Source: Bradyrhizobium murdochi
GTDB lineage: Bacteria > Pseudomonadota > Alphaproteobacteria > Rhizobiales > Xanthobacteraceae
Reading direction: 5' to 3'
DNA length: 64,000 bases
Assembly (NCBI RefSeq): GCF_000472965.1
Contig: NZ_AXAU01000005.1
Location: 186,001 to 250,000, forward strand
Shown here: positions 1 through 9,050 of the stretch, piece after piece
How positions within the stretch are numbered: the stretch's first letter is position 1
How the letters are laid out: every line of letters begins with the position of its first letter
Program-made: the position numbers and the translations under genes
The notes under the pieces: model-generated
What the model was told of the DNA's origin: nothing
The model's database searches: none
Seen by the model: only the letters and a program-made list of their open reading frames with translations

Positions 1-159
1 TGTCCCACGTTTTGAACAAATCACGAACGGCATTGCGCCGTCAATTGCCACCTTCGACGCATCACACGGCCCTTGAGACTTTGTGATTTCCCGCGTCTGA
101 CTTCGCGACTATGTTCGCCATTCCGGCTACAAGCATGCATTGCGAAAAACGTCATAGGG

Positions 160-648
160 ATGGTTATGATGAACCACGTCATGAAGATCGGTCTTGGTGT
201 TGCGCTATCGTTCATGACGCCGGCTCAAGCCGCCGAGGCTGACAATTTCAAGCTGTCCAACAACCAGCGGATCGCCTGCAGTCGGGGATTGAGCGCGGGT
301 AAGCTCAACACCTCGACCTGCAAATCCTATGCTTACGTGTTCAACAGCAAGACGTCAGAGTATTTCCGCTGCCAGGTCTCGATGGCGCTGACGCGGGACA
401 ACAAGGAAGTCATCAACGTGCAGGCCGACGGCGGCTGCACCAAGAAGCCCCGCATCTTCGATACCGACGCGAACTATTCGTTCGATGCCACCGAGACCGA
501 GCCGCCGAACACCAATTCGTTCTTCGGTCCCGGTGGCTATGCGGTGTGGGCCAGCGACAACAGTAATCTGAGGGTGCGCGGCTGCATCATCATCTCGTCC
601 GGTCTCGGCTCCGACATCGCGAAATGCATCGACATGAAGTTCGAGTGA
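160..648 (+). CDS. Exported Cys-rich hypothetical protein
   Basis: About 162 residues, function not recognised. The N-terminus is a plausible Sec signal peptide (Met cluster, hydrophobic stretch GLGVALSFMT, then AQAAEA as a likely cleavage site). The mature part carries six cysteines spread along its length (in IACSRG, TSTCKS, YFRCQV, DGGCTK, VRGCII and IAKCID), which fits a small disulfide-bonded periplasmic protein. I chose ATG 160; ATGs at 166, 169 and 181 are in frame and would give almost the same mature protein. The frame stays open upstream to 73, but that stretch has no secretion-like character. The gene converges on the REC-EAL gene, with only 7 bases between the ends. Confidence 0.7.
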   Translation: MVMMNHVMKIGLGVALSFMTPAQAAEADNFKLSNNQRIACSRGLSAGKLNTSTCKSYAYVFNSKTSEYFRCQVSMALTRDNKEVINVQADGGCTKKPRIFDTDANYSFDATETEPPNTNSFFGPGGYAVWASDNSNLRVRGCIIISSGLGSDIAKCIDMKFE

Positions 649-655
649 GCTTCGC

Positions 656-1873
656 TCAGGGAGCATTCTCGGGGTCGGCTGCAAGCTGAGGGCGTGACCG
701 CGCGAATTTGCGCACGCCGACGGGCTTGCCGAACAGATAGCCCTGAATCAGATCGAACCCCATGTCGTGCGCGGCAAGGTAGTCGGCGCGCGTCTCGATG
801 CCCTGGGCGACGGCGCGAGCGCCGTTGTCTCGGGCCAGTTCGACGATGCGTCGGCATACCGTCTGCTTCAGCCGATCGTCGGCGCAGCCCTTGACGTATT
901 GCTGGTCGACTTTCAGTTCGACGAACGGGAAGCTCCGAAGCTCCAGCAGCGACGGCCATTCCGCGCCGACATTGTCGATGGCGATCGCGATATTGTGCAG
1001 GCGCAGCCGTCTTGCGGTGTCCACTGCGAGATCCGGATGGTCGACCACCTCGCTGCTGTTGATTTCGATCAAAAGTCCGCCGAACGCCGGGTGGGCGGGC
1101 ATGGCGCGGCACAGATCGCGCACTGCCGCTGCGTCGTCGAAGAACGATATTGGCAGGTTGATCGAGAGGTCGACTGGACCCTGGCTCTCCAGCAGATAGC
1201 GCCAGTCCTCGATCGCGCGGCCGATCACGAATTCGGAAAGCTTGCAAAAATGCGGATCCTTGTCGTCGGGAATGAAGTAGGCCGGCGGGACGACGCCCCA
1301 GGCCGGATGCCGCATGCGGACCAGCGCCTCCGCTCCGCTGGGGACCAGCGTGCGGGTGTTGATCTTCTGCTGATACCACAATTCGAGCCAGCCAGCCTTC
1401 AACGCCTCGGCGACGTCGACGGCCGGGCTTGGCGCCGGCTCGGCAGGCAGCAGCGTCGCGAGGCTGGCGCGCAGGCTGGCTGCGCCGAATGGCGTGGGCA
1501 GGGAGGGCAGCATGGCAATGCCGTATTCTTCGCCAATCTGCCTGACCGCCTTAACCATGATCGTGTCGGGTTGACCGATCACGAGAACCTTGCCGCCGAA
1601 ATCTTTCCGGACGATTGCCTCGAGAATTTCGCCGACATTGATCCCGTCGGCGCACACGCTGAGCACGATCAGGTCCGGCTGCTCCGCCTGCAGGATGCCT
1701 GCCAAATCGCCGGCCTGGCCGCATTCGCAGGTCACGAACCCGAGATCCTCGAGAGCGTCGGAAAGAAACAATCGCAGGTGCCTTTTGCTGTCGACGACGC
1801 ACGCTCTGGGCGTCAGCTTCCGATGCCCAAAGTGCGCCGCGCGCGAATACTCGACTAAGTTGATTTGCTCCAT
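656..1873 (-). CDS. Degenerate receiver-EAL domain protein, probably a non-catalytic c-di-GMP sensor or adaptor
   Basis: 405 residues. Residues about 20-142 have a response-regulator receiver layout, but the phosphoacceptor position is Ser72 (IVLSVCADG), only one N-terminal acidic residue remains (Asp28 in VVDSK), and the usual Lys-Pro near the end is Thr-Pro (LPTPFG). Residues about 155-395 are an EAL domain. The EAL triad is intact (E182-A-L, followed by VR), as are SINLP, IEIN, LKVD (K321, D323) and Q377-G-Y. The metal-binding DD is D300-N301, and the AEGVE motif reads AQGIE, with Gln357 replacing Glu. EAL phosphodiesterases need these acidic residues, so I infer loss of hydrolysis and perhaps retained ligand binding or protein contact. 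There is no membrane segment. It stands alone on its strand. Confidence 0.85.
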   Translation of the reverse strand: MEQINLVEYSRAAHFGHRKLTPRACVVDSKRHLRLFLSDALEDLGFVTCECGQAGDLAGILQAEQPDLIVLSVCADGINVGEILEAIVRKDFGGKVLVIGQPDTIMVKAVRQIGEEYGIAMLPSLPTPFGAASLRASLATLLPAEPAPSPAVDVAEALKAGWLELWYQQKINTRTLVPSGAEALVRMRHPAWGVVPPAYFIPDDKDPHFCKLSEFVIGRAIEDWRYLLESQGPVDLSINLPISFFDDAAAVRDLCRAMPAHPAFGGLLIEINSSEVVDHPDLAVDTARRLRLHNIAIAIDNVGAEWPSLLELRSFPFVELKVDQQYVKGCADDRLKQTVCRRIVELARDNGARAVAQGIETRADYLAAHDMGFDLIQGYLFGKPVGVRKFARSRPQLAADPENAP

Positions 1874-2220
1874 GCCACCCTCCCGCTAGCTACCCCAACG
1901 CCAGTGGTACATCGGCGTTGCGGTCGCAATCATGGAATTTTGCGGCAGGTCACATGATTACTTCGGTAGGGTTAAAGCAGCCGACAAGAATAAAATTTTA
2001 GGGAAGCTGTTGCCGCGACGCAGCCAACCAGCGCTCCGGGCACTCGAGGGGGTCATTTCGTCGGCTTCAATGCGCTGATGCCCAGCTTGGGCAACATTTG
2101 ATCAGCCTCGCGTGTTAACGCCTGTGGTTGCTCGCCGGCGCCGCGATGTTCGTGGCTCAGCGGACGTCGTCTGAACGCTCGCTCGCAGGCGCAGCAATGC
2201 CGAAATGCTCACGACCCTGG
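1874..2220. other. Intergenic region without a recognisable gene
   Basis: This lies between the REC-EAL gene (upstream of its start) and the terminator that follows the TRAP binding protein. About 1960-2000 is A+T-richer than its surroundings (TTAAAG, AATAAAATTTTAG) and could hold the promoter of the REC-EAL gene. I see no ORF with coding character, no tRNA and no clear operator. Confidence 0.5.
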
Positions 2221-2258
2221 CCAAAAGAATGACCGCGGTCCTCGTCAGACCGCGGTCA
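2221..2258 (-). terminator. Rho-independent terminator of the TRAP transporter genes
   Basis: Read on the minus strand, an 11-bp perfect stem (TGACCGCGGTC paired with GACCGCGGTCA) with a 7-base loop is followed by TTCTTTTGG. It begins 37 bases beyond the stop of the TAXI binding protein gene, where a terminator for that operon is expected. Confidence 0.8.
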
Positions 2259-2295
2259 CTGATGATGCAAGCCGAACTAGCTTGAGCACGCTGCC

Positions 2296-3255
2296 TTAGC
2301 CGCCGATGCCCTTCTCCTTGAAGTACTTCAACGCGCCAGGATGGAATGGGATCGGCGAGCGGTCCTGCACCTGGTTGTCGAGCGAAAAACTCTCGGCTTC
2401 CTTGTGCACGGCAACAATGTCGGCCTTCTTCTCCACCAGCGTCTTGACGATGGTGTAGGCGTCCTCATTGCTCATCTTGTCGCCGGTGACGATCAGATTC
2501 CAGACTTCCGTGATGGAGTTGTCCTTGTCGTAGCCGGGATAGGAGCCCGCCTTGATCTTTCCGGGAGAATAGAGCTTACCGTATTTGGCATTCATCTTCT
2601 CGGCCAGATCGCCATGGTCGATCAGCTTCATCTTCAGGCCGGGCGTCGCCGCGAGATCAGTGACCGCAGCGGTCGGAATGCCGCCGACCCAGAAGAAGGC
2701 GTCGATCTTGCGGTCCTTGACCGCATTGACGGATTCGGCGACGCCGAGCCGCTCGCGCTTCATGTCCTTGTCCTTGTCGAGGCCGGCCGCCTCGATGACG
2801 CGAAATGCCATCACTTCGGTGGCGCTGCCGGGCGAACCGGTCGAAACGCGCTTGCCCTTGAGGTCTGCCATGGTCTGGATGCCGGTGCCTTCCACGGTCA
2901 CCACATGCATGCGGTTCGGGTAGACCACGAGCAGCGCCTGCAGCGGCACCTTGCCGCTCTTGAACTTGTCCTGCCCTTGCAAAGCATCGAGCGCGGCATC
3001 GGCCATGGTGAAGGCAAGCTCGCTCTTCCCGGCGCCGATCAGCTTGAGATTGTCGACCGAGCCGCCGGTGACCTCGGCGGTGGCCTGCACGTTGGGCAGG
3101 TTCTTCGAGAGCACGTTGGCAACCGCGCCGCCGAGCGGATAGTAGACGCCGCCGGTGCCGCCGGTGCCGATCGACATGGTTTTCTGTTGCGCGTGGGCCG
3201 CGCCGGCAAAGGCGAGCCCCAGAGCCATCGCCAGCATCGCTGTGGTCTTTTTCAT
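2296..3255 (-). CDS. TAXI-family TRAP transporter solute-binding protein
   Basis: 319 residues. A typical Sec signal peptide (MKKTTAMLAMALGLAFAGAAHA) precedes a mature protein opening MSIGTGGTGGVYYPLGGAVAN, the hallmark N-terminus of TAXI (TRAP-associated extracytoplasmic immunogenic) binding proteins. Members of this family deliver organic acids, or in some cases glutamate, to a TRAP permease; the substrate here cannot be read from sequence. The gene is the second of two on the minus strand, 25 bases after the fused permease gene, and is followed by a strong hairpin terminator, so the two form one transcription unit. Confidence 0.93.
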   Translation of the reverse strand: MKKTTAMLAMALGLAFAGAAHAQQKTMSIGTGGTGGVYYPLGGAVANVLSKNLPNVQATAEVTGGSVDNLKLIGAGKSELAFTMADAALDALQGQDKFKSGKVPLQALLVVYPNRMHVVTVEGTGIQTMADLKGKRVSTGSPGSATEVMAFRVIEAAGLDKDKDMKRERLGVAESVNAVKDRKIDAFFWVGGIPTAAVTDLAATPGLKMKLIDHGDLAEKMNAKYGKLYSPGKIKAGSYPGYDKDNSITEVWNLIVTGDKMSNEDAYTIVKTLVEKKADIVAVHKEAESFSLDNQVQDRSPIPFHPGALKYFKEKGIGG

Positions 3256-3280
3256 TTTTGTCTCCTCAATTGCTTCTTCT

Positions 3281-5308
3281 CTATGTTGTGACCGCAGGCC
3301 GCTCCGGCGACCGCGTTCTGGCCTGCCACAGCAATACGCCGAAACCGATGATCAGGCCCGGCACATAGGTGTAGCTGATATCACGTCCGGTGATCCATTC
3401 GACCATTGCCTCAATCAGGCTTGGGAACACCAGCAGCAATCCCGATAGCAGAAGCAGGCCGCGCTCGACCGCTGTATTTTGTCGCAGCGCCCAGTTCTGG
3501 GCAAACGCAGCCAGCGCCAGCAGCCCCAAGCTCGTCTTGATCGCGATTTCGAGAATGTCGACCCACGATCCGCCCTTGGGGATCGACATCAAGAGGCCGC
3601 CGCCCTGGGGATCGAGCACGAAGACGAACGGCACCAGGAACGCCGGTAGCGTGTATTTCCAGGATTGCAGCGTGGTCTTGTAGGGATCGCCGCCGGTGAT
3701 GGCGGCCGCGGCGAACGGCGACAGCGCCGTCGGCGGCGAGACCTCCGACAGGACGGCATAGTAGAAGATGAACATATGCGCGGCGTAGTCAGGCACGCCG
3801 AGCTTGACCAGCGCGGGCGCGGCGATGACCGCGCAGATGATGTAGGACGCCGTCACCGGCACGGCGAGGCCGATAATCCAGACGATCAGCGCGGTGTAGA
3901 TCGCGGTCAGCAACAGGCTGCCGCCGGCATAGGCGATGACGATCGACGAGAATTTGAGGCCGAGACCGGTCAGCGTCACGATGCCGACGACGATGCCGGC
4001 GCAGGCGCAGGTGGTCGCGGCATTGAGCGCGCCGATCGAGCCGTCGGCCAGCGCCTTCACCAGCTTGCTCGGCACCAGCGCGGTCTCCCGGCGCAGGAAG
4101 CTCAGCGCGAAGGTGACGAGGATGGCGTAGAACACCGATAGCGACGGCGAGTAGCCGATGACCATGAAAAAGACGACGGCGAGCAGCGAGATGAAGTGGA
4201 AGCCGTACCGCCTGGTCATTTGGCCGAGCGACATCTCGGGCGTGAAGGTCACGTTCTTGGCGTGGAATTTCTTGGCGTCCAGCTCGACCATGAACAAGAG
4301 CGACATGTAGTAAAGACAGGTCGGGATGGTCGCCATCCAGATGACGTCGAGATAGCTGATCTTGAGAAACTCGGCGATCAGGAACGCGGCGGCGCCGAGC
4401 ACAGGCGGCGACAGGATCGCGCCCAGCCCGCCGGCGGCGAGCAATCCGCCCGCGGCGTTCCTCTCGAAGCCCGCCTTCGCCATCATCGGATAGGCCACCG
4501 TGCCGATCATCACGGTCGTGGCGACGCCCGATCCGGAGGGGCCGCCGAGCAGGAATGACGACAACACCACGGTACGGCCGGCGCTGTTCGGCTTGCCGCC
4601 CATCAAGGCCAGCGAGAAATCGATGAAGAATTTGCCGGCACCGGAATGCTGCAGGAATGCGCCGTAGATCGTGAACAGGATGATCAGCGTCGCCGACACG
4701 TCGACTGCGACGCCGAAAATGCCTTCCAGTGTGATAAAGAGGTGACCGACCAGGCGGTCCAGGTCGTAGCCGCGATGGGTCCAGGGCGCCGGCAAATAGG
4801 GGCCGAGCATCGCATAGGCGATGAACAGGATCGACACCACGGGCATGATTGCGCCGGTGGTGCGCCGCGTCGCCTCCAGCAGCATCACGATGAAAACGAT
4901 GCCGACGATCACGTCCCAGCGATCGGGCGTGGTGGCGCGGTCGGTAAAATCCTCGCCACCCCACAGCGCGTAGATGACGGTCGCCACCGCGACGATCCCG
5001 GGAACGATGTCCCACCAGCGCACACGGTTGCGAAACCGCGTCGCCAGCGGAAACAGCAGGAAGCTCAAGATCAAGGTGAAGGCGACGTGGGTGTAGCGAA
5101 GCTCCTGGGTCGGAACGATGGCATAGGCCGCATAGAGGTGAAACAAGCTCATGACCACGGCAATCGTGGTCGAAATCCTTCCCGCCCACCCCATCAGGCG
5201 GTTGGTCGCGCCTTCTTCCGCCTCGATGTAGGCTTCCGCCTTGTGCAACGCTTCGTCCGAAACGGTGACGACCTCGTCATTGGGCGGCGTTGTCTTGTCT
5301 ACGGCCAT
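3281..5308 (-). CDS. TRAP transporter fused permease (small plus large subunit)
   Basis: 675 residues, a polytopic inner-membrane protein. The N-terminal 60 or so residues are cytoplasmic and acidic; hydrophobic helices then run to the C-terminus. The length and arrangement match permeases in which the 4-helix DctQ-like and 12-helix DctM-like subunits are joined, the usual partner of TAXI binding proteins. The large-subunit part includes glycine-rich stretches such as LLGGPSGSGVATTVMIGT and AAGGLGAILSPPVLGAAAFL. Transport is expected to be Na+-coupled, as is known for TRAP systems. It starts with ATG at 5308 and is divergent from the SDR gene at 5551, with about 240 bases between that must hold both promoters. 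Confidence 0.93.
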   Translation of the reverse strand: MAVDKTTPPNDEVVTVSDEALHKAEAYIEAEEGATNRLMGWAGRISTTIAVVMSLFHLYAAYAIVPTQELRYTHVAFTLILSFLLFPLATRFRNRVRWWDIVPGIVAVATVIYALWGGEDFTDRATTPDRWDVIVGIVFIVMLLEATRRTTGAIMPVVSILFIAYAMLGPYLPAPWTHRGYDLDRLVGHLFITLEGIFGVAVDVSATLIILFTIYGAFLQHSGAGKFFIDFSLALMGGKPNSAGRTVVLSSFLLGGPSGSGVATTVMIGTVAYPMMAKAGFERNAAGGLLAAGGLGAILSPPVLGAAAFLIAEFLKISYLDVIWMATIPTCLYYMSLLFMVELDAKKFHAKNVTFTPEMSLGQMTRRYGFHFISLLAVVFFMVIGYSPSLSVFYAILVTFALSFLRRETALVPSKLVKALADGSIGALNAATTCACAGIVVGIVTLTGLGLKFSSIVIAYAGGSLLLTAIYTALIVWIIGLAVPVTASYIICAVIAAPALVKLGVPDYAAHMFIFYYAVLSEVSPPTALSPFAAAAITGGDPYKTTLQSWKYTLPAFLVPFVFVLDPQGGGLLMSIPKGGSWVDILEIAIKTSLGLLALAAFAQNWALRQNTAVERGLLLLSGLLLVFPSLIEAMVEWITGRDISYTYVPGLIIGFGVLLWQARTRSPERPAVTT

Positions 5309-5550
5309 GCTTCCCCCGGGGACCGGTTAACTTTCCGGCCCGATTGCGGCGGGCCTCCTTCGCGGGCCGCATTCAGTCCGTTTTGGGTGGCGGTGGCAAG
5401 GGGCTTTTCGGCCTATGTCCAAGTCGCTGCTTTAGCTTTTCGGACAGGTTGACCCAGGGCCGCCGTCCGTCCAATTTCCCGCCCCAAAATTCGGATGCGC
5501 CGCGTTCGTGCGCGCTGCAATGCAACGACAACCCAAAGGAGAAGAAGTCG

Positions 5551-6354
5551 ATGGAACGGCTCAAGGGCAAGGTGGCAATGGTGGTGGGCGCGGGATCGAT
5601 CGGTCCCGGCTGGGGCAATGGCAAGGCGACCGCCGTCACTTTCGCGCGCGAGGGCGCCAGCGTGTTCTGCGTCGATCGCAATGCGGTTGCCGCAAAAGAA
5701 ACCGTCAGCATCATCACGGGCGAGGGTGGCAAGGCGACCGCCTTCACCGCCGACGTCTCGCGTGAGACCGAGGTCGAGGCGATGGTGGCGGCGTGCCTGA
5801 AGGCCTATGGCCGCATCGACGTGCTCGACAACAATGTCGGCATCGCCGAAATGGGCAGCGTCGTCGAAGTGAACGAGGCAAGTTGGGACCACGTTTTCGC
5901 GGTCAATCTCAAGAGCGCCTATTTTGCCATGAAGCACGTCATTCCCGTGATGCAGAAGCAGGGCGGCGGCTCGGTCATCAACATCTCGTCGATCGCCTCG
6001 ATCCGCCATCTCGGCATCTCCTACGTCACCTATGGCGCCTCGAAGGCGGCGATGAACCAGATGACGCGCACCACCGCCGTGCAATTCGCGAAAGACCATG
6101 TTCGCGTGAACTGCATCCTGCCGGGCTTGATGAAGACTCCGATGGTCGAGCATTCGGCCGGCCTTGCTGCAAGCTATTCGGCCGGCGACGTCGAAGCGAT
6201 GTGGCGGGCGCGCGATGCGCAGGTGCCGATGGGGCACATGGGCGACGCCTGGGACGTTGCCAATGCGGCGCTATTTCTCGCTTCCGACGAATCCCGTTAC
6301 GTCACCGGGATCGAGCTCGTGGTCGATGGCGGGATCACCGTGAAGTCGAGCTGA
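5551..6354 (+). CDS. SDR-family NAD(P)-dependent oxidoreductase
   Basis: 267 residues. A classical short-chain dehydrogenase: glycine-rich nucleotide site near residue 13 (GAGSIGPGWGNG, longer than the usual TGxxxGIG), NNVG in place of NNAG, active-site serine in NISSIAS, and the catalytic pair in TYGASK. The C-terminus VTGIELVVDGGITV is typical of the family. The reaction is an alcohol/ketone interconversion of unknown substrate. ATG 5551 is chosen because AAAGGAGAAG lies 7-16 bases upstream and the conserved fold starts at once; the frame is open back to 5290 without coding character. It is divergent from the TRAP genes, so its substrate may be related to the transported compound (inference). 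Confidence 0.9.
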   Translation: MERLKGKVAMVVGAGSIGPGWGNGKATAVTFAREGASVFCVDRNAVAAKETVSIITGEGGKATAFTADVSRETEVEAMVAACLKAYGRIDVLDNNVGIAEMGSVVEVNEASWDHVFAVNLKSAYFAMKHVIPVMQKQGGGSVINISSIASIRHLGISYVTYGASKAAMNQMTRTTAVQFAKDHVRVNCILPGLMKTPMVEHSAGLAASYSAGDVEAMWRARDAQVPMGHMGDAWDVANAALFLASDESRYVTGIELVVDGGITVKSS

Positions 6355-6385
6355 CAGCGCTTCGGCGCTTACGTGAACGGCAGGA

Positions 6386-7939
6386 TCATGATGGCGTTGT
6401 TGAGCCCCGCGCGCTCAATTCGGCCCAGTCCAGTTCCTCTTCGAGCTGATGAAATGCATCGTCGCCGATTTCCTCGGATTCCCTCAAATTGAGGATGGAC
6501 TGCCGCGCAGCGTGGATCGCGCGGCGGCGCAGCGGGTCGGCCGGCAATTCGCCGCTGGCAAGGCCGCCATCGTCGCCGGCGCCGAGCAACAGCGCGCGGT
6601 ATTCAAGCCGGAGCAACTCGGCTGCCTCGGATGGGTCGCCGTCGATTTCATCTAGCGCCGCCCGATAGGCTGCTGCCCGCGCGCGTGCGACTTCCGATGC
6701 CACCGGGTTCTCATCCCGCAACCGTAGCGCCGTGATCAGCGGCCGTAGTGTCAGGCCCTGAATCACAAGCGATCCCAGCACCGCCGTGAACGCCGTCAGC
6801 AGCATCAGATCGCGATAGGGAAAGTTTTCGGGCAGCGCGAATGCTGCCGCCAGCGTAACGATGCCGCGCATGCCGCACCAGGAGACGACTATGCCGCCCC
6901 GAACGGTGGGCGCGGTCATTGGCCGTTTCGAGCGGAAGCCGCGACGCGCGACCACGAGCCGCAGCGCCGCGCCGTACGACATCACCCAGGCGATGCGCGT
7001 CAGGATTACGATACCGAGCACGGCGGCGGCGACCAGACAATACTGCAACCGCACGGCATCATCGAGCCGTTCCCAAATCGGCCGCAACTGCAACCCGATC
7101 AGCACGAATGCCAGCACATTGAGGACAAAGACGGCGGTTTCCCACACCGCATAGGTGGGCACGCGCAGCCGCGCCGGCATTCGCGCCGGTGAGGTGCGCG
7201 CGAGCGTGATCGCATAGGCGACGATGGTGAGGATCCCGGACAGGCCGATATGCTCGGCGACGATCCATACCGTGAAGGTGCCGGCGAATTGCGTGATGAT
7301 CGCGCTCGGTGCTTCCGTGATCCGCTGCGTCAACGGCATCCAAAGCCGAGCACACAGATAGCCAGCCAGCAGGCTTCCAACCAATGCGAATGCGATCGAG
7401 GGGGCGTGCTCACTCCATCTGAAATGATGGACCATCGCTACGCTAACGGCGACGCGATAGACCAACAGCGCGCTGGCGTCATTGAGCAGGCTCTCGCCTT
7501 CGAGGATCTTGAGCAGACGGTAGGGCAGGTTGACCTGACGCAGGATTGCCGTCGCCGCAGCAGCATCGGGCGGTGCGACGATGGCGCCAAGCGCGACCGC
7601 TGCGGCCCAGGGCATGTCGGGCAGAAGCCAGTGCACCAACACCGCGACCGACGCAGTGGTGAGGCCGACGGCAACGAGGACGAGCGTGGAGACCGGCAGC
7701 CAGTTGTTACGGAGGTCGCGCAGCGAGGTGTCGAAAGCCGCATCCAGCAACACCGGCGCCACGAACAGCGCCAGCGCCAGATCCGGCTCCAGTGTCCATT
7801 GCGGCCCCGAAGGCACGAATGCCAGGAGCATGCCGCCGAGCGCAAGAAATGTCGGGTAGGGTACCTTGAGCCGCCGCGCCAGCGCGGACAGCAGCACCGC
7901 GCCAAGCAGCAGCCCGATGATCCATTCAAATGCTTGCAA
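6386..7939 (-). CDS. Na+/H+ antiporter, CPA1 (NhaP/NHE-like) family
   Basis: 517 residues. About 12 hydrophobic helices occupy residues 1-400, followed by a soluble, acidic C-terminal region of about 110 residues. The signature of CPA1 exchangers is present: APPDAAAATAIL in one helix and EGESLLNDASALLVY in the next, with the Asn-Asp pair that binds and translocates cations. It is expected to exchange cytoplasmic Na+ or K+ for external H+. The cytoplasmic tail may be regulatory. The gene converges on the SDR gene (31 bases between stops) and is transcribed alone or after the membrane protein at 8065-8835, about 125 bases upstream on the same strand. Confidence 0.92.
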   Translation of the reverse strand: MQAFEWIIGLLLGAVLLSALARRLKVPYPTFLALGGMLLAFVPSGPQWTLEPDLALALFVAPVLLDAAFDTSLRDLRNNWLPVSTLVLVAVGLTTASVAVLVHWLLPDMPWAAAVALGAIVAPPDAAAATAILRQVNLPYRLLKILEGESLLNDASALLVYRVAVSVAMVHHFRWSEHAPSIAFALVGSLLAGYLCARLWMPLTQRITEAPSAIITQFAGTFTVWIVAEHIGLSGILTIVAYAITLARTSPARMPARLRVPTYAVWETAVFVLNVLAFVLIGLQLRPIWERLDDAVRLQYCLVAAAVLGIVILTRIAWVMSYGAALRLVVARRGFRSKRPMTAPTVRGGIVVSWCGMRGIVTLAAAFALPENFPYRDLMLLTAFTAVLGSLVIQGLTLRPLITALRLRDENPVASEVARARAAAYRAALDEIDGDPSEAAELLRLEYRALLLGAGDDGGLASGELPADPLRRRAIHAARQSILNLRESEEIGDDAFHQLEEELDWAELSARGSTTPS

Positions 7940-8064
7940 TTCGGGATTCCCTGCCGGCCGAGATCAATGTCGCCATCAATCTAGCACCAAAACCGGCAGG
8001 TTTTCCCGGCTGAAGCTTGTCCTTGTTCGGAAGATCAGCTCAGCCTGGCAAGTTGTACTCGAAG

Positions 8065-8835
8065 CTACTGCGCCATCGCCAATATGCCGCCAGCAAAGGA
8101 ATGCCACAGCGGCGTGACACTGATCGGCCAGTTCAGGAGTTTTACAGCGACTAGCGCAATGCCGCCGTAGACATAGACCGGATGCGGCCGGCCGCGCGTG
8201 CGCCAGTCGAAAATGATGGCGGCCACCAGCAGGAGATAGGCGACGAAGGCCGGCGGGATGGTCACGGGGACCGGCGGCGGGCCGAGTGACCCGGGAGGCG
8301 CCAGGAAAGTGAGAAACCAACGCGCGACCGCGGCGTCCAGGAGCGAAATGCTGGCCAGCAGCATCAGCCGCTTATGGGTTTCCGGCCGCCGGATGGCGGC
8401 AATCGCCAGCGTGAACACCACGGCAAAGAACAGAATTCCGCTGAGCGGGACGATCGCGAACGCGATTCCTTGGTCAGTCATTCCCGCCGCAGCGGAGCGC
8501 TTCATCGCGTTGACCGCGACCAGGAAGCCGAAAATTGTCATTGCGGTCGCCAGCGAGACGCCGATCATGCCGATGGCGCGGTGCCGGGCGACTTTGCCGG
8601 ATGCGGCAAGCCAGCTCTGGAATGCAAAGTAAAGCGACCAGGCGAAAAACAGCAGGCCGTGAAAGTGCACGACGGGCGAGGCCGAGAACGATCGCTTCGC
8701 CATTGGCAGCCAGTAGGTCGGCGCGAAGCCGAGAAAGGCGACGGCCATGCAGGCTAGCGCCATGTAGAAGTAAAAGTAGCCGGTTTGGGATTGCGCGATG
8801 GCGCGCGACAGATTGAAGTCGGTCAGTGTGGTCAT
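8065..8835 (-). CDS. Multi-pass membrane protein of unknown function
   Basis: 256 residues with roughly seven hydrophobic segments. Conserved-looking histidines sit next to membrane helices (VVHFHGLLFFAW near residue 57, RHRAIGMIG near residue 86, THKRLMLLAS near residue 153), reminiscent of small membrane proteins that might bind haem or metal, but I cannot assign a family with confidence. It is similar in style to DUF2306-type proteins. The start ATG at 8835 is divergent from the TPR protein at 9051. It lies upstream of the antiporter on the same strand with a 125-base gap, so cotranscription is possible but unproven. Confidence 0.7.
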   Translation of the reverse strand: MTTLTDFNLSRAIAQSQTGYFYFYMALACMAVAFLGFAPTYWLPMAKRSFSASPVVHFHGLLFFAWSLYFAFQSWLAASGKVARHRAIGMIGVSLATAMTIFGFLVAVNAMKRSAAAGMTDQGIAFAIVPLSGILFFAVVFTLAIAAIRRPETHKRLMLLASISLLDAAVARWFLTFLAPPGSLGPPPVPVTIPPAFVAYLLLVAAIIFDWRTRGRPHPVYVYGGIALVAVKLLNWPISVTPLWHSFAGGILAMAQ

Positions 8836-9050
8836 GGTTGTTGAGTCCGCGAGAACTGCAAAAGGTTCACAGCAGATTTTCTCACGGATCGTATTCTTCC
8901 GTCTGTGAAGAGGATTACGTTTCCCGCAGGGTCACGTTTCGGCCAAAATCCGTTCTCGTGCGAACAGGAAATTTGCAGGCAGCTTGTCGAAAACGCAGGT
9001 CGCTTGCTAGGATCGCGTAGCAATCGATAGTGCTTTTTCCGGATCAATTG

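Noticed and set aside
767..1858. Long plus-strand frame opposite the REC-EAL gene
   Set aside because: It is antisense to a recognisable gene, Asp/Arg-rich with no family resemblance, typical of high-G+C shadows. The same holds for the plus-strand frames opposite the TRAP genes.
8826..9020. Plus-strand ORF between the membrane protein and the TPR gene
   Set aside because: It has no ribosome-binding site or conserved character and overlaps the region that must hold both divergent promoters.
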